A stretch of DNA of 64,000 nucleotides from Candidatus Colinaster scatohippi (GTDB lineage: Bacteria; Bacillota; Clostridia; Lachnospirales; Lachnospiraceae), in contig JAGHUN010000012.1 of assembly GCA_018064805.1 (NCBI GenBank), positions 1-64,000 on the forward strand, written 5' to 3'. A model generated the notes under the pieces. The model had not been told where the DNA came from and did no database searches. It saw only the letters and a list, made by a program, of their open reading frames with translations. A program made the translations under genes and the position numbers. The first letter of the stretch is position 1. Each line of letters begins with the position of its first letter. This document shows positions 45,579 through 55,315 of the stretch, one piece after another.

Positions 45579-47066
45579 TTAATGCTTATGATACATTTTT
45601 CCGCTCTCTTCATATTTTGCGTCACATGTAAGTCTAAGACCAAGCTTCTTAAAAGTCTGCTCATCAACACTCGAAAGAAGTACTGATGAATGAGCTTCAC
45701 AGCCACGAAGCTTTGGAATCTGCTCCAATGCAAGCATTGCATTAGGGTCTGTAACAGCCGAAATAGATAAAGCAATAAGTATCTCATCTGTATGAAGTCT
45801 TGGATTACGACTTCCAAGATAACCTGTCTTAACCTTTTGAATCGGGCTAATTGCTTCAGGCGAAACCAGATGCAGCTTATGATCAATACCTGCAAGTTCC
45901 TTAAGAGAATTAAGCAGTACTGCTGCCGAAGCACCAAGTAAATCTGTAGTTTTTCCTGTTACTATTTTTCCGTCCGGAAGTTCAATTGATGCAGCCGGGT
46001 GTCCTGTTACCTCTTCACGCTCAAGAGCTGCTGACACAACTGCCCTGTTTTCTACAGTAAGACCTGCCTGCTTCATAATCAATTCCAGCTTGAGCTTATC
46101 TTCCTTGCAGTCTTTACCTCTCTTCAAATCACAAAGACATGTATAATATCTTCTTATTATTTCCTGATTAGACGCCTGGCAGCATGCATCATCATCAATA
46201 ATACAGTTACCGGCCATATTTACACCCATATCTGTCGGAGACTTGTATGGACTTTCACCAAGAATCTGTTCAAACATGGCATTAAGAACAGGGAATATTT
46301 CAACATCACGATTATAATTAACCGTTGTCTCTCCATACGCTTCAAGGTGGAACGGATCAATCATATTAACATCATTGAGGTCTGCTGTAGCAGCTTCATA
46401 AGCCATATTTACAGGATGCTTAAGCGGCAGATTCCAAATAGGGAAGGTCTCAAATTTAGCATATCCTGCTTTAACTCCTCTCTTATGCTCATGATAAAGC
46501 TGAGAAAGACATGTAGCCATCTTGCCTGAACCGGGTCCCGGAGCCGTAATTACAACAAGAGGCCTTTCTGTCTCAATATACTCATTTCTTCCATAGCCGT
46601 CATCACTTACTATCCTCTCAATATCTGATGGATATCCGGGAATCTTATAATGCTTATATGACTTTATACCGAGAGTTGCAAGTTTATTAATAAACTGATC
46701 AGCACCTGCCTGACCTGAATATTTGGTAATACATATACTTCCCACATACAGACCAATTCCCTGAAAAGCATCCACAAGACGAAGAACATCCATATCATAT
46801 GTAATCCCGTAGTCGCCACGTATCTTATTTGATTCAATATCTTCGGCGCTGATTACAATTACAATTTCAGCCTGATCTTTAAGCTGAAGAAGCATTTTAA
46901 GCTTACTATCAGGTTCAAATCCCGGAAGCACACGTGATGCATGAAAATCATCAAAAAGTTTTCCACCAAACTCAAGGTATAACTTATTATCAAATTTAGT
47001 TATTCTCTCCTTTATGTGCTCTGATTGCATTTTAAGGTATTTGTCATTATCAAATCCTATTCTCAT
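45579..47066 (-). CDS. DUF1846 family protein
   Basis: A protein of about 495 residues of the DUF1846 family, conserved in many Firmicutes and of unknown function. It has a P-loop-like APGPGSGKMATCL at about residue 180, and several conserved blocks such as GSICITKYSGQ. The start at 47066 (MRIGFDNDKY) is chosen because AAGGAG lies about ten bases before it and the longer ORF runs into the preceding gene's terminator. A strong hairpin with T-rich tail follows its stop. Structures are known for the family in streptococci, but no biochemical role is established that I can cite. Confidence 0.85.
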   Translation of the reverse strand: MRIGFDNDKYLKMQSEHIKERITKFDNKLYLEFGGKLFDDFHASRVLPGFEPDSKLKMLLQLKDQAEIVIVISAEDIESNKIRGDYGITYDMDVLRLVDAFQGIGLYVGSICITKYSGQAGADQFINKLATLGIKSYKHYKIPGYPSDIERIVSDDGYGRNEYIETERPLVVITAPGPGSGKMATCLSQLYHEHKRGVKAGYAKFETFPIWNLPLKHPVNMAYEAATADLNDVNMIDPFHLEAYGETTVNYNRDVEIFPVLNAMFEQILGESPYKSPTDMGVNMAGNCIIDDDACCQASNQEIIRRYYTCLCDLKRGKDCKEDKLKLELIMKQAGLTVENRAVVSAALEREEVTGHPAASIELPDGKIVTGKTTDLLGASAAVLLNSLKELAGIDHKLHLVSPEAISPIQKVKTGYLGSRNPRLHTDEILIALSISAVTDPNAMLALEQIPKLRGCEAHSSVLLSSVDEQTFKKLGLRLTCDAKYEESGKMYHKH

Positions 47067-47123
47067 CGTCCTGTCTCCTTCTGACATTTTATAGCATATG
47101 CATTCTGAATAATAATTAAAATA

Positions 47124-47149
47124 GGAATATGCACCTTTATGCATATCCC
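47124..47149 (-). terminator. Terminator of the small helix-turn-helix gene
   Basis: GGGATATGCA and TGCATATTCC on the minus strand form a 10-bp stem (one GU) with a 6-base loop, followed by TATTTTAATTATTATT. It lies after the stop of the small regulator and before the DUF1846 start, which also argues against the longer DUF1846 ORF. Confidence 0.5.
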
Positions 47150-47176
47150 CATCGATAATTGCCTAATAAAAATATT

Positions 47177-47365
47177 CTATTTCGCCAGCTTCTCTGATGT
47201 AGCTTTATATAACATAAGCTTTAACAAATATTCCGGCATCTGTCTGTTACCAAGCTCCCAATCCTGAACTGTACGATATGGTATCTCGAAGTATTCCGCA
47301 AATTGTCTGCGATTCATGCCCATATCTTTCCGAAGCTTAACCAGTATTTCCTTCCTTGATTCCAT
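47177..47365 (-). CDS. Small Xre-type helix-turn-helix protein
   Basis: A 62-residue protein that is almost only a helix-turn-helix: MNRRQFAEYFEIPYRTVQDWELGNRQMP is the recognition unit, as in Cro/Xre proteins, here split by the residue limit only in description. The start at 47365 has GGGGGG four bases upstream; the longer ORF would begin with TTG inside this region. It is likely a DNA-binding regulator acting alone or as a partner; it lacks any sensor domain. Upstream lies a promoter-like site and a 5-bp inverted repeat that could be its operator. Neighbours are unrelated. Confidence 0.75.
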   Translation of the reverse strand: MESRKEILVKLRKDMGMNRRQFAEYFEIPYRTVQDWELGNRQMPEYLLKLMLYKATSEKLAK

Positions 47366-47403
47366 TCGTCCCCCCTTGAAATCAACCAATCAAATACTAT
47401 TAA

Positions 47404-47432
47404 ATGATACATCATGAAGCCTGTCTCTTCAA
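47404..47432 (-). promoter_or_regulatory. Promoter and possible operator of the small regulator
   Basis: On the minus strand TTGAAG (47427-47432), 17 bases and TATCAT (47404-47409) form a plausible promoter. A 5-bp inverted repeat TGAAG...CTTCA lies inside it and could be an autoregulatory operator of the helix-turn-helix protein. Confidence 0.4.
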
Positions 47433-47522
47433 GAGTTTTTTTCTTAGAAAACAAACCTCAGACCTCCTATTCAAGTATATACCTAAAGGACACCAAAAAA
47501 GTCCTCCCACAAAGCAATCCTC

Positions 47523-48947
47523 TTAATCTTCATCCTCTACATCAATCATAGGTAACGAGAATATAAACTCCGTACCTACACCTTCTGTCGATATTACATT
47601 GATATGCTCCTTATGGGCATTTATTATTTCCTTCGTTATGGAAAGTCCCAGACCTGTACCTTTTTTATCTTTTCCACGCGACAAATCAGTTTTGTAGAAA
47701 CGATCCCAGATAAGCTTCAAACTATCCTTTGGTATTCCTATTCCACTATCCTTTACAGATACAAACACTTTACTGTGTTTAACATTAGTCTCTATCCAGA
47801 TATTACCGTCTGTGTGAGAGAACTTTATGGCATTATCGAGAAGATTATACAGAACCTGCTGAATTTTGCCCATATCTGCCTCTACATACATCTCTTCACC
47901 CGTAAGTATTAACTCCAGTTTTATATGCTTATTACGGAGCTGCACCTCTGAAGATGCTGCCGTGTCTCTGATTACTTTATTAATATCAAAAACAGTTTTT
48001 TCAAGCACCACTCCACGCACATTAAGGTTATTAAGAGTTAGTAACGAATTGGTAAGTTTAGTAAGTCTCTCTGTTTCATTAAGTACTATACCAAGATATT
48101 TCTCATGCATTTCAGGCGGAATCGTTCCATCAAGCATCGCCTCAAGATAGCCTTTAATCGAAGTAAGCGGCGACCTGAAATCATGAGACACATTTGCCAC
48201 AAACTTCTTCTGATTATCCTCTGCTTTAGCAATCTCACTTGCCATATATTGTAAAGCCGATGCCAGATATCCTATTTCATCATCAGATTCAACCGTAAAC
48301 TCATAATGCATATTTCCGGAAGCATACTGTTCTGTAGCATCCGTGATTTTTCTGATTGGAACATATACAAATTCCGTAAAGAAAATCAGAATTATAAGCG
48401 AAAGCATAAACAACAAAACAAGGAGAATATATGAAATCGAAAGGAAACTTTCCCTATTCTGAACAAGCCTATCCATTGTAACATGTATTACTACATATCC
48501 CCTCACCTTAAAGCCGGAAGTAATAGGGGCAAAAACAGAAAGCATTTCCTGGTCAAAGCTCCCGAAAAAATCACCCGTAGTATAATAGGAACCTGCCGTA
48601 ACCGTCGGATCAAATCCTTCTATCAAAATCTCATTATTCAAATCAATCTCTTTAGACGAATCGATAACCATTCTTCCCGATGGGTTAATAATCCATATTA
48701 CCGAATCAAGGTATCCATCAAGAGTTACCAGCTCCCTATGAACCGCATCCAAAGATGTCTCATTATTGTATAGGTCCGATGCATAAGTATTAGCAATCAA
48801 TGTAGCTTCCTTATATAGCGCCTCGGCTTCCTCACGCTTTATCTGCTCCAGGGTCATACTTGAAACAAATGTAGCTACCATAATAAATCCAAAAATACCA
48901 AACATCAGATATGCCAATATGAACTTTACATATAATGTCTTTTTCAT
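47523..48947 (-). CDS. Sensor histidine kinase
   Basis: A 474-residue membrane kinase. Two helices (about residues 8-30 and 165-185) flank an extracellular sensor of about 130 residues; a HAMP segment (PIRKITDATEQYASG) follows, then the HisKA box VSHDFRSPLT with the phospho-accepting His, and the ATPase motifs NLLDNAIKFS (N box), DSGIGIP and GTGLGLSI. It acts with the response regulator 18 bases upstream. The sensor type resembles those of cell-wall kinases, but the signal is not evident. Confidence 0.92.
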   Translation of the reverse strand: MKKTLYVKFILAYLMFGIFGFIMVATFVSSMTLEQIKREEAEALYKEATLIANTYASDLYNNETSLDAVHRELVTLDGYLDSVIWIINPSGRMVIDSSKEIDLNNEILIEGFDPTVTAGSYYTTGDFFGSFDQEMLSVFAPITSGFKVRGYVVIHVTMDRLVQNRESFLSISYILLVLLFMLSLIILIFFTEFVYVPIRKITDATEQYASGNMHYEFTVESDDEIGYLASALQYMASEIAKAEDNQKKFVANVSHDFRSPLTSIKGYLEAMLDGTIPPEMHEKYLGIVLNETERLTKLTNSLLTLNNLNVRGVVLEKTVFDINKVIRDTAASSEVQLRNKHIKLELILTGEEMYVEADMGKIQQVLYNLLDNAIKFSHTDGNIWIETNVKHSKVFVSVKDSGIGIPKDSLKLIWDRFYKTDLSRGKDKKGTGLGLSITKEIINAHKEHINVISTEGVGTEFIFSLPMIDVEDED

Positions 48948-48965
48948 AAATACTGTTTACCTGAT

Positions 48966-49721
48966 TTATATTATTTCATCATCCACATTCATTGCATGCC
49001 CTGTTGTCAAACCAACTCCGGTATTAGAGAATTCGAATTTATATCCTATTCCCCATATGGTTGCAATCTTCCACTTCTCATGATCACCAAGCTTTTCTCT
49101 TAATCTCTTAATATGCACATCTACAGTTCTTGTATCACCTATATATTCATATCCCCATATCTGATCAAGTAACTGCTCTCTTGTAAATACATGATTCGGC
49201 GATGATGCCAGAAAAAAAAGAAGCTCAAGTTCTTTAGGTGGCATATCGATATTTTTTCCCATATATATTACCGAATAGTTAGTCAAATTAATTGCAAGAT
49301 CCGGATATTCAACACTCTTGTCCTGAGTTGTTGCAACAACCTCAGGAGCTGCTTTATATCTTCGCAAAACTGCTTTTACCCTTGCAACCAGTTCCTTAGT
49401 ATCAAATGGCTTTTCCATATAATCATCAGCACCAAGTTCAAGTCCCAGAACCTTATCAAACACCTCGCCCTTTGCTGAAAGCATAATAATCGGTGTGTTA
49501 CTCTTGGCACGAATCTCGCGACATACCTGATATCCATCAATCCCAGGGAGCATTAGGTCAAGCAAAATAAGATTGGGCGAGAAAGTATCAAAACCCGCTA
49601 TTGCCGATTCGCCATCATTATATATCTGAGTCTCAAAGCACTCCTTAATCAAGTACAGACTGATAAGCTCAGCTATATTATTATCATCGTCTACAATCAT
49701 TATTTTCTGTTTTGTAGCCAT
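48966..49721 (-). CDS. OmpR/PhoB-family response regulator
   Basis: A 251-residue regulator with a receiver domain (acidic pocket DDD at residues 11-13, phosphorylated Asp55 in LLDLMLPG, Lys in MEKPFDTKE) and a C-terminal winged-helix DNA-binding domain with YIGDTRTVDVHIKRLREKLG, the OmpR signature. AGGAGG precedes the ATG. It is between mutS2 (24 bases) and its kinase, and so probably in the degV-mutS2 operon. Targets are unknown. Confidence 0.93.
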   Translation of the reverse strand: MATKQKIMIVDDDNNIAELISLYLIKECFETQIYNDGESAIAGFDTFSPNLILLDLMLPGIDGYQVCREIRAKSNTPIIMLSAKGEVFDKVLGLELGADDYMEKPFDTKELVARVKAVLRRYKAAPEVVATTQDKSVEYPDLAINLTNYSVIYMGKNIDMPPKELELLFFLASSPNHVFTREQLLDQIWGYEYIGDTRTVDVHIKRLREKLGDHEKWKIATIWGIGYKFEFSNTGVGLTTGHAMNVDDEII

Positions 49722-49745
49722 TATTTCCTCCTGCCGTAATTACGA

Positions 49746-52133
49746 CTAATCCTTAAATGTTGCAATTGTGACACCCGCGTCACCTTCACCATATTCTCCG
49801 CCTCTGAAGCTTTCTATATACTTCGTCTTTCTAAGCTTACTTTGAACAGCCTGCCTAAGCGCACCTGTTCCCTTACCATGAACTATTCTTACACTTGGCA
49901 TATGTGCCAGATAAGCATCATCTAAATATTTATCCAACTCATATATAGCCTCATCCACAGTTTTTCCAAGCAGATTAATCTCCGATGTAACTGAATATGA
50001 TTTGTTCATTTTAATCTTGCTTGCTTCTGACTTGTTTTTATTAACAACTCCTTTTTTAGGAATTATTGGGCCATCATCAATAATAATAATGTCATTAATA
50101 TTTGTCTTGGATTTCATTATTCCACACGACACAGTAATATTTCCTTTTGCATCCGGAAGAGAATTAACTGTACCCTTCAGGCCCATAGATACAATTTTGA
50201 CATCCATTCCCAATTTAATGTCCGATGGCTTTATCTGCTTTTTAGGCTTATCTGTATTCTTAACAGTAAGTCCGGCATCATTGTCCTTCTGCTTATTTCT
50301 AACCTTATCCCTAGCCTTCTCAAGGTCCTTCATCGATGCGCCGGGTCCTGCCTTCTGGAAGGTCCTGATTGTCTCATCAGCAACATCCTTAGCCTCTCTA
50401 AGTATACTTTGTGCCTCTTCTCTGGCCTTTCTTAATATCTCATCTCTGGAGTCATCAATCTTATCTCTTTTTTTCTCCAGTGCATCCTGATGAGTTTTGA
50501 TTTTAGCTTTATATTCAGCTATTTCAGCTCTTTCCTTTTCTATTATGCGCCTACTATTTTCAAGATCCGAAATAAGATCCTCAAAATTCTCTTTGTCCTC
50601 AGTAATATGCAACTTGGCTTCTTCTATAATATCTTCTCTAAGACCCAGTCTCTTAGAAATAGCAAAGGCATTACTTTTTCCCGGGATACCAATTAATAGC
50701 TTGTAGGTTGGAGACAAAGTCTCTACATCAAATTCACAACAAGCATTTTCTACTTTATCCGTACTAAGCGCATATACCTTTAATTCACTATAGTGTGTTG
50801 TTGCCATAGACCTGATTCCTCTTTTGTGAAGATAATCAAGAATTGCTATGGCAAGTGCAGCCCCTTCGGTAGGATCAGTTCCTGCACCAAGCTCGTCAAA
50901 CAGGCAAAGACTGTTTTCATCTGCATTTTTCAAAATAGCAACTATATTTTTCATATGAGATGAAAAAGTAGACAAACTCTGCTCAATACTCTGTTCATCC
51001 CCTATATCGGCATACACCTTAGTAAATACTGCTAACTGCGACCTGTCACCGGCAGGTATATGAAGCCCCGCCTGGCCCATAAGCGTCAGCAAACCAACTG
51101 TCTTAAGAGACACTGTTTTACCACCGGTATTAGGGCCTGTTACTACCAACAGATCAAAATCTTCACCAAGTCTTACATCTATCGGAACAACTTTCTTCTG
51201 ATCAAGAAGCGGATGTCTTCCCTTACGAATATTAATAATATGTTTATTATTAAACACCGGTCTGGATGCATTTTGTTCCATTGCTAAGCGACCCTTGGCA
51301 AAAATAACATCAAGCCTGGTCATTATCTTCTGATCATTTGCAATAGACTCTGTTTCCTCTGCAGTCATTTTGCTGAGCGTTTCCAGAATTACCTCAATCT
51401 CCTTTTTCTCTTCAATCTGCAATTCCCTAATCTGATTATTGAGATTAACTATTGCCTGTGGTTCTATAAAAACAGTCGAACCTGTAGAAGACTGGTCATG
51501 GACCATTCCGGGAACCTGCCCCTTATATTCAGCCTTAACAGGAATACAGTATCGGCCATCTCTCTGCGTGATGACCGCATCCTGAAGATATGTTCTGTAC
51601 TGCCCATTCAACATAGCATTAAGCTGACTCTTAATCTTATCATTGGCAAGACCTATGTTACGCCTTATTGATTTAAGGTTCGAGCTTGCATCATCAGCAA
51701 TTTCATCCTCTGACAGTATGCACCTGTGTATTTCCTGAGCAATCTGAGAATTCAAAACAAGTCCATCAAACATCTCAGTAAGCGAGTCTGCCGGTTCATC
51801 TGCTCTTTCCGGTTTACCATACGACTTTACTCTTCCCACATTATCAAGCAATGCCGCAATGGCAAGCAATTCTGCAATTGAAAGTGTTGCGCCTATTTCC
51901 AGAGAACGAAGTGACCTTCCAACCGGTTTATTACTTCCAAAAGAAATACCATCCCTCTTAAACAGACGACTAAGAGCATCTGCAGTATTATTTTGCGCCT
52001 CTTTAATCTGGTCCAAATCAGACATGGGCTGCAGCTTCATAACCTTTTCTTTTCCAAGTGGTGAAGAAGCCAGAGCAGACAATCTTTCTATTATTTTGTT
52101 ATACTCTAAAACAGTTAAAACCTTTTGATTCAT
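49746..52133 (-). CDS. mutS2: MutS2 family DNA/ribosome-associated protein
   Basis: A 795-residue MutS2: N-terminal lever and clamp helices, ATPase core with VTGPNTGGKTVSLKT, LFDELGAGTDPTEGAAL and ATTHYSELK, a long coiled coil (about residues 515-600), a KOW-like piece and a C-terminal Smr domain beginning INLLGKTVDEA with VRIVHGKGTGALR. MutS2 suppresses recombination and in Bacillus also rescues collided ribosomes. It lacks the mismatch-recognition domain of MutS. It is 53 bases after degV; no strong Shine-Dalgarno is near its ATG, which suggests coupled or weak translation. Confidence 0.95.
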   Translation of the reverse strand: MNQKVLTVLEYNKIIERLSALASSPLGKEKVMKLQPMSDLDQIKEAQNNTADALSRLFKRDGISFGSNKPVGRSLRSLEIGATLSIAELLAIAALLDNVGRVKSYGKPERADEPADSLTEMFDGLVLNSQIAQEIHRCILSEDEIADDASSNLKSIRRNIGLANDKIKSQLNAMLNGQYRTYLQDAVITQRDGRYCIPVKAEYKGQVPGMVHDQSSTGSTVFIEPQAIVNLNNQIRELQIEEKKEIEVILETLSKMTAEETESIANDQKIMTRLDVIFAKGRLAMEQNASRPVFNNKHIINIRKGRHPLLDQKKVVPIDVRLGEDFDLLVVTGPNTGGKTVSLKTVGLLTLMGQAGLHIPAGDRSQLAVFTKVYADIGDEQSIEQSLSTFSSHMKNIVAILKNADENSLCLFDELGAGTDPTEGAALAIAILDYLHKRGIRSMATTHYSELKVYALSTDKVENACCEFDVETLSPTYKLLIGIPGKSNAFAISKRLGLREDIIEEAKLHITEDKENFEDLISDLENSRRIIEKERAEIAEYKAKIKTHQDALEKKRDKIDDSRDEILRKAREEAQSILREAKDVADETIRTFQKAGPGASMKDLEKARDKVRNKQKDNDAGLTVKNTDKPKKQIKPSDIKLGMDVKIVSMGLKGTVNSLPDAKGNITVSCGIMKSKTNINDIIIIDDGPIIPKKGVVNKNKSEASKIKMNKSYSVTSEINLLGKTVDEAIYELDKYLDDAYLAHMPSVRIVHGKGTGALRQAVQSKLRKTKYIESFRGGEYGEGDAGVTIATFKD

Positions 52134-52186
52134 AATACAAAATCAGGCTGATTCCTCAATATAAATAAAATCGAACTAATGATACT

Positions 52187-53035
52187 CTATTTATTCTTTG
52201 CAAAAAATGAAACTGCAATCGCTCCGGGGCCAACATGAGTACCTATTACACTACCAACAACAGTCGTAGGAAGTTCTCCTGATGATTCTTCCCATAATGC
52301 CTTACTGTCCTCAATATACTTCTTCAAAAGATGATCACTGAGTCCTGAATATCCTAATAATAATGGCATATCAAAGTCCACGCCTCCGGCCTTCTGGATC
52401 TCCTGAACAAGATAGTTATTGCCCTGCTTCGATCCTCTTGCTTTACCAAGAACCTGTACCTCACCGCCTTCCACGCATACAACCGGCTTAATAGATAAAA
52501 GTCCTCCGGCAAAAGCTGCCGCACTGGAAATTCGTCCACCCTTAGCAAGATATTCCAAAGTATCAAGTAGTGCAACGAGCCTTATATCGCCTTTTCTGCT
52601 TTCAAGGGTTTCTGCAATAGTCTTTGCATCCATTCCACTATTCCTTAGCCTTACTGCATACTCTGCAAGAACACCGGCACCAACCGTTGCATTCATACTG
52701 TCCACTACATATATGCTTCCCTCATAGTTTTCTGCAGCAATCATGGCACTCTGACATGTACCTGATAATTTGGAAGAAAGCAAAATTATGACAGCAGTGT
52801 CACCAGCATCAGTTATTTCCTTGAATACTTCATCAAATACTATCGGTGTCGCCTGACTGGTCTTGGGAAGTGTATCACATTCTATCAGCTTTTGATAAAA
52901 TTCAGTATTATTAATTGTTACACCGTCAATATATTCCTCTTCACCAAACTGAATGGTAAGAGGGATGATCATAAGATCATCCCTAATTTCTTCATTTATA
53001 TTAGTAGTTGAATCTATAACAATTTGTACGCCCAT
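52187..53035 (-). CDS. DegV family fatty acid-binding protein
   Basis: A DegV-family protein of 282 residues: IVIDSTTNI at the start, TSQATP near residue 60, the STKLSGT-like LSSKLSGTCQS, and VVGSVIGTHVGPGAIAV near the end, residues that hold a bound fatty acid in the family. DegV/FakB proteins bring fatty acids to the FakA kinase. Two ATGs follow each other; the second (53035) has better spacing to AAGGAG. It has its own promoter and begins the mutS2 and two-component operon. Confidence 0.92.
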   Translation of the reverse strand: MGVQIVIDSTTNINEEIRDDLMIIPLTIQFGEEEYIDGVTINNTEFYQKLIECDTLPKTSQATPIVFDEVFKEITDAGDTAVIILLSSKLSGTCQSAMIAAENYEGSIYVVDSMNATVGAGVLAEYAVRLRNSGMDAKTIAETLESRKGDIRLVALLDTLEYLAKGGRISSAAAFAGGLLSIKPVVCVEGGEVQVLGKARGSKQGNNYLVQEIQKAGGVDFDMPLLLGYSGLSDHLLKKYIEDSKALWEESSGELPTTVVGSVIGTHVGPGAIAVSFFAKNK

Positions 53036-53070
53036 CATATTCTCCTTATTGTCTATAATTGTTAAGTTTC

Positions 53071-53100
53071 ATTATACAATAATTAATATACCCTCTTCAA
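53071..53100 (-). promoter_or_regulatory. Promoter of the degV-mutS2-two-component operon
   Basis: On the minus strand TTGAAG (53095-53100), 18 bases and TATAAT (53071-53076) lie about 33 bases before the degV start. Confidence 0.55.
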
Positions 53101-53105
53101 CCAAA

Positions 53106-53137
53106 AGAGCGATGAATCTAACATAGTTCATCGCTCT
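53106..53137 (-). terminator. Terminator of the ABC-GH3 operon
   Basis: AGAGCGATGAA and TTCATCGCTCT form an 11-bp perfect stem with a 10-base loop, located after the GH3 stop codon. On the minus strand TTTTGG follows; the tail on the plus strand has TTTTTTT further out. Confidence 0.65.
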
Positions 53138-53200
53138 TCCTCTGCATTTTTTTACTTGGTTTTATTTGCAGAAACCAGATTAGGGGTTAATCCAGTAATT

Positions 53201-55315
53201 CTAACTTATTTGTACGCTAATACATTTTTTTCCTGTAAGCCTCTCACTTACTCTATCCGGCGCATTAACTCCGGCATATACCGTAAATACTCCATCCGGT
53301 GTATATCTCTGTCCCTCATCATCAACTACAGTAAACGACTTAGGTTCAATCTCCATTGTAATCTTCTTAGATTCACCGGCCTTGAGATTAATTCTCTTAA
53401 ATCCACATAACACCGGATTAATAGCTGCATTCTTATCATCACTCTTAATATAGAGCTGAACAACCTCATCTGTATTGACATTACCGTCATTGCTTACTGT
53501 AACTGTAACTTTTGAGGTATAGCCTGTAGCAGCTTTGTCTATAGTTATTATATCAATAGACTTAACACATACATCTGAATATGTAAGTCCATAGCCAAAC
53601 GGGAACTGTGCATCATAATCCATGTGTCTGTAAGTTCTGCCCTTCATTGAATAATCTTCAAAATCAGGCATCTTATCGAGTGACTCATAGAAAGTAACAG
53701 GAAGCTTTCCGGATGGTGATACATCACCAAACAAAAGCTTGGCAACCGCTCTTCCGCCTCTTGCTCCCGGATACCACAGCTGCATAATTCCATCAAAATT
53801 ATCAATCGCAAAAGATAAATCCATTGCTGAACCTGTCATATTACAATACACAACCGGCTTTCCTGTTTTAGCAATAGCCTCAACAAGTCTTCGCTGACTT
53901 TCAGGAAGGAGCAGACTTTCCTTATCTCCTGAAGCATAGCTGTTACCTGTATCACCTTCTTCACCTTCAAGCGTCTCATCAAGACCTACACAAAGAATAA
54001 CAACATCTGACTGCTCAGCAGTGATTACTGCCTCAGCAATTCGGTCATCCTCAAATGCAAGATTCTCTGTCTTATTCATAAACAGATGACAGCCATCCGA
54101 ATAAAGAACTCTTGTGTCTAACTTATTATCTCTAATATATTCCTGAATACCTTCACAAACTGTCACATACTCAGAAGATGTACCATGGTAATTACCGACA
54201 AGCGCCACTCTTGAGTTTGCATTCGGTCCAATAACACCGATTGTCTTAGTCTTCTTAATATCAATTGGAAGAATGTTGTTATTCTTAAGAAGAACGACAC
54301 TCTCTAAAGCACTCTTATCTGCAAGCTTAAGATGCTCCTCACATTCGACCACACTATATGGAATCGAATCATACTCTGAACCATCGAACATTCCTAACAA
54401 GTATCTGGTAGTGAATAATCTTACTGCTGCCTCTGTAATTGCCTCTTCCGAAACAAGTCCATCCTTATATGCCTTGAACATATATAAATATGTATTTCCA
54501 CAGTTAAGATCACAGCCGGAATTAATTGCAAGTGCTGCAGACTCTTCCATTGTCTTGGTAACCTTATGATTCTCATGGAAATCTCTCACGGCCCAGCAGT
54601 CAGAAACATAATGTCCTTTAAATCCCCATTTATCACGAAGGATATCCTTCATAATATAGGAATTACCATTACAAGGCATACCATAAATAGAATTGTAGGC
54701 TCCCATTACCGCCTCGACATCTGCATCCTTAACAAGTGCCTCAAATGCCGGAAGATATGTCTCCTCAAAATCCTTTTTAGATGGTTCAACATCAAAACCA
54801 TGTCTAAGTGCTTCCGGACCTGAATGAGCAACAAAATGCTTAGCACATGCCGCAATTTTCATTGTATCTCCATCGCCCTGAAGTCCTTTTACAAATGCTA
54901 TTCCAAGCTTCGATGTAAGATATGGGTCCTCACCATATGTCTCGTGACCTCTTCCCCATCTCGGATCTCTAAAGATATTTACATTAGGGGACCAAAATGA
55001 TAATCCCTTATAAATATCTCTATCTTCATGCTTACTATATTCGTTATATTTTGCTCTTCCTTCTGTAGAAACAACATCACCAGTCGCCTGAGCCATATCT
55101 GTATCAAATGTTGCTGCCATAGCAATCGCTTGTGGAAAAACTGTTGCCACACCGGCTCTTGCCACACCATGAAGACCTTCTCCCCACCAGTTATATGCCG
55201 GGATACCAAGTCTCTCAATAGCAGGAGAATCATATCTAAGCTGGCTTGCCTTTTCCTCTATTGACATTTTTGCAACCAACTCTATAGCCTTCTTTCTGGC
55301 TTCTTCTCTATTCAT
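53201..55315 (-). CDS. Glycoside hydrolase family 3 (beta-xylosidase/beta-glucosidase type)
   Basis: A 704-residue GH3 enzyme with the (beta/alpha)8-like domain, the sandwich domain and a fibronectin-type-III-like C-terminus (TDEVVQLYIKSDD, GFKRINLKAGES). The substrate residues include KH at 159-160; the nucleophile is Asp239 in HYVSDCWAV. GEGLHGVARAG and TVFPQAIAMAATFD match the beta-xylosidase/arabinosidase-type branch, though beta-glucosidase cannot be ruled out. There is no signal peptide, so it is cytoplasmic and acts on imported oligosaccharides. It is the last gene of the ABC operon and overlaps the preceding one by 8 bases. Confidence 0.92.
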   Translation of the reverse strand: MNREEARKKAIELVAKMSIEEKASQLRYDSPAIERLGIPAYNWWGEGLHGVARAGVATVFPQAIAMAATFDTDMAQATGDVVSTEGRAKYNEYSKHEDRDIYKGLSFWSPNVNIFRDPRWGRGHETYGEDPYLTSKLGIAFVKGLQGDGDTMKIAACAKHFVAHSGPEALRHGFDVEPSKKDFEETYLPAFEALVKDADVEAVMGAYNSIYGMPCNGNSYIMKDILRDKWGFKGHYVSDCWAVRDFHENHKVTKTMEESAALAINSGCDLNCGNTYLYMFKAYKDGLVSEEAITEAAVRLFTTRYLLGMFDGSEYDSIPYSVVECEEHLKLADKSALESVVLLKNNNILPIDIKKTKTIGVIGPNANSRVALVGNYHGTSSEYVTVCEGIQEYIRDNKLDTRVLYSDGCHLFMNKTENLAFEDDRIAEAVITAEQSDVVILCVGLDETLEGEEGDTGNSYASGDKESLLLPESQRRLVEAIAKTGKPVVYCNMTGSAMDLSFAIDNFDGIMQLWYPGARGGRAVAKLLFGDVSPSGKLPVTFYESLDKMPDFEDYSMKGRTYRHMDYDAQFPFGYGLTYSDVCVKSIDIITIDKAATGYTSKVTVTVSNDGNVNTDEVVQLYIKSDDKNAAINPVLCGFKRINLKAGESKKITMEIEPKSFTVVDDEGQRYTPDGVFTVYAGVNAPDRVSERLTGKKCISVQIS

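Noticed and set aside
45482-45937. Minus-strand ORF of about 151 codons overlapping the DUF1846 end
   Set aside because: Another frame of the DUF1846 gene and of its terminator; hydrophobic Leu/Arg composition typical of shadows.
47480-47500. Hairpin after the histidine kinase stop
   Set aside because: The stem is only about five bases (AGGAC/GTCCT) with a nine-base loop and a weak tail; not enough to call a terminator.
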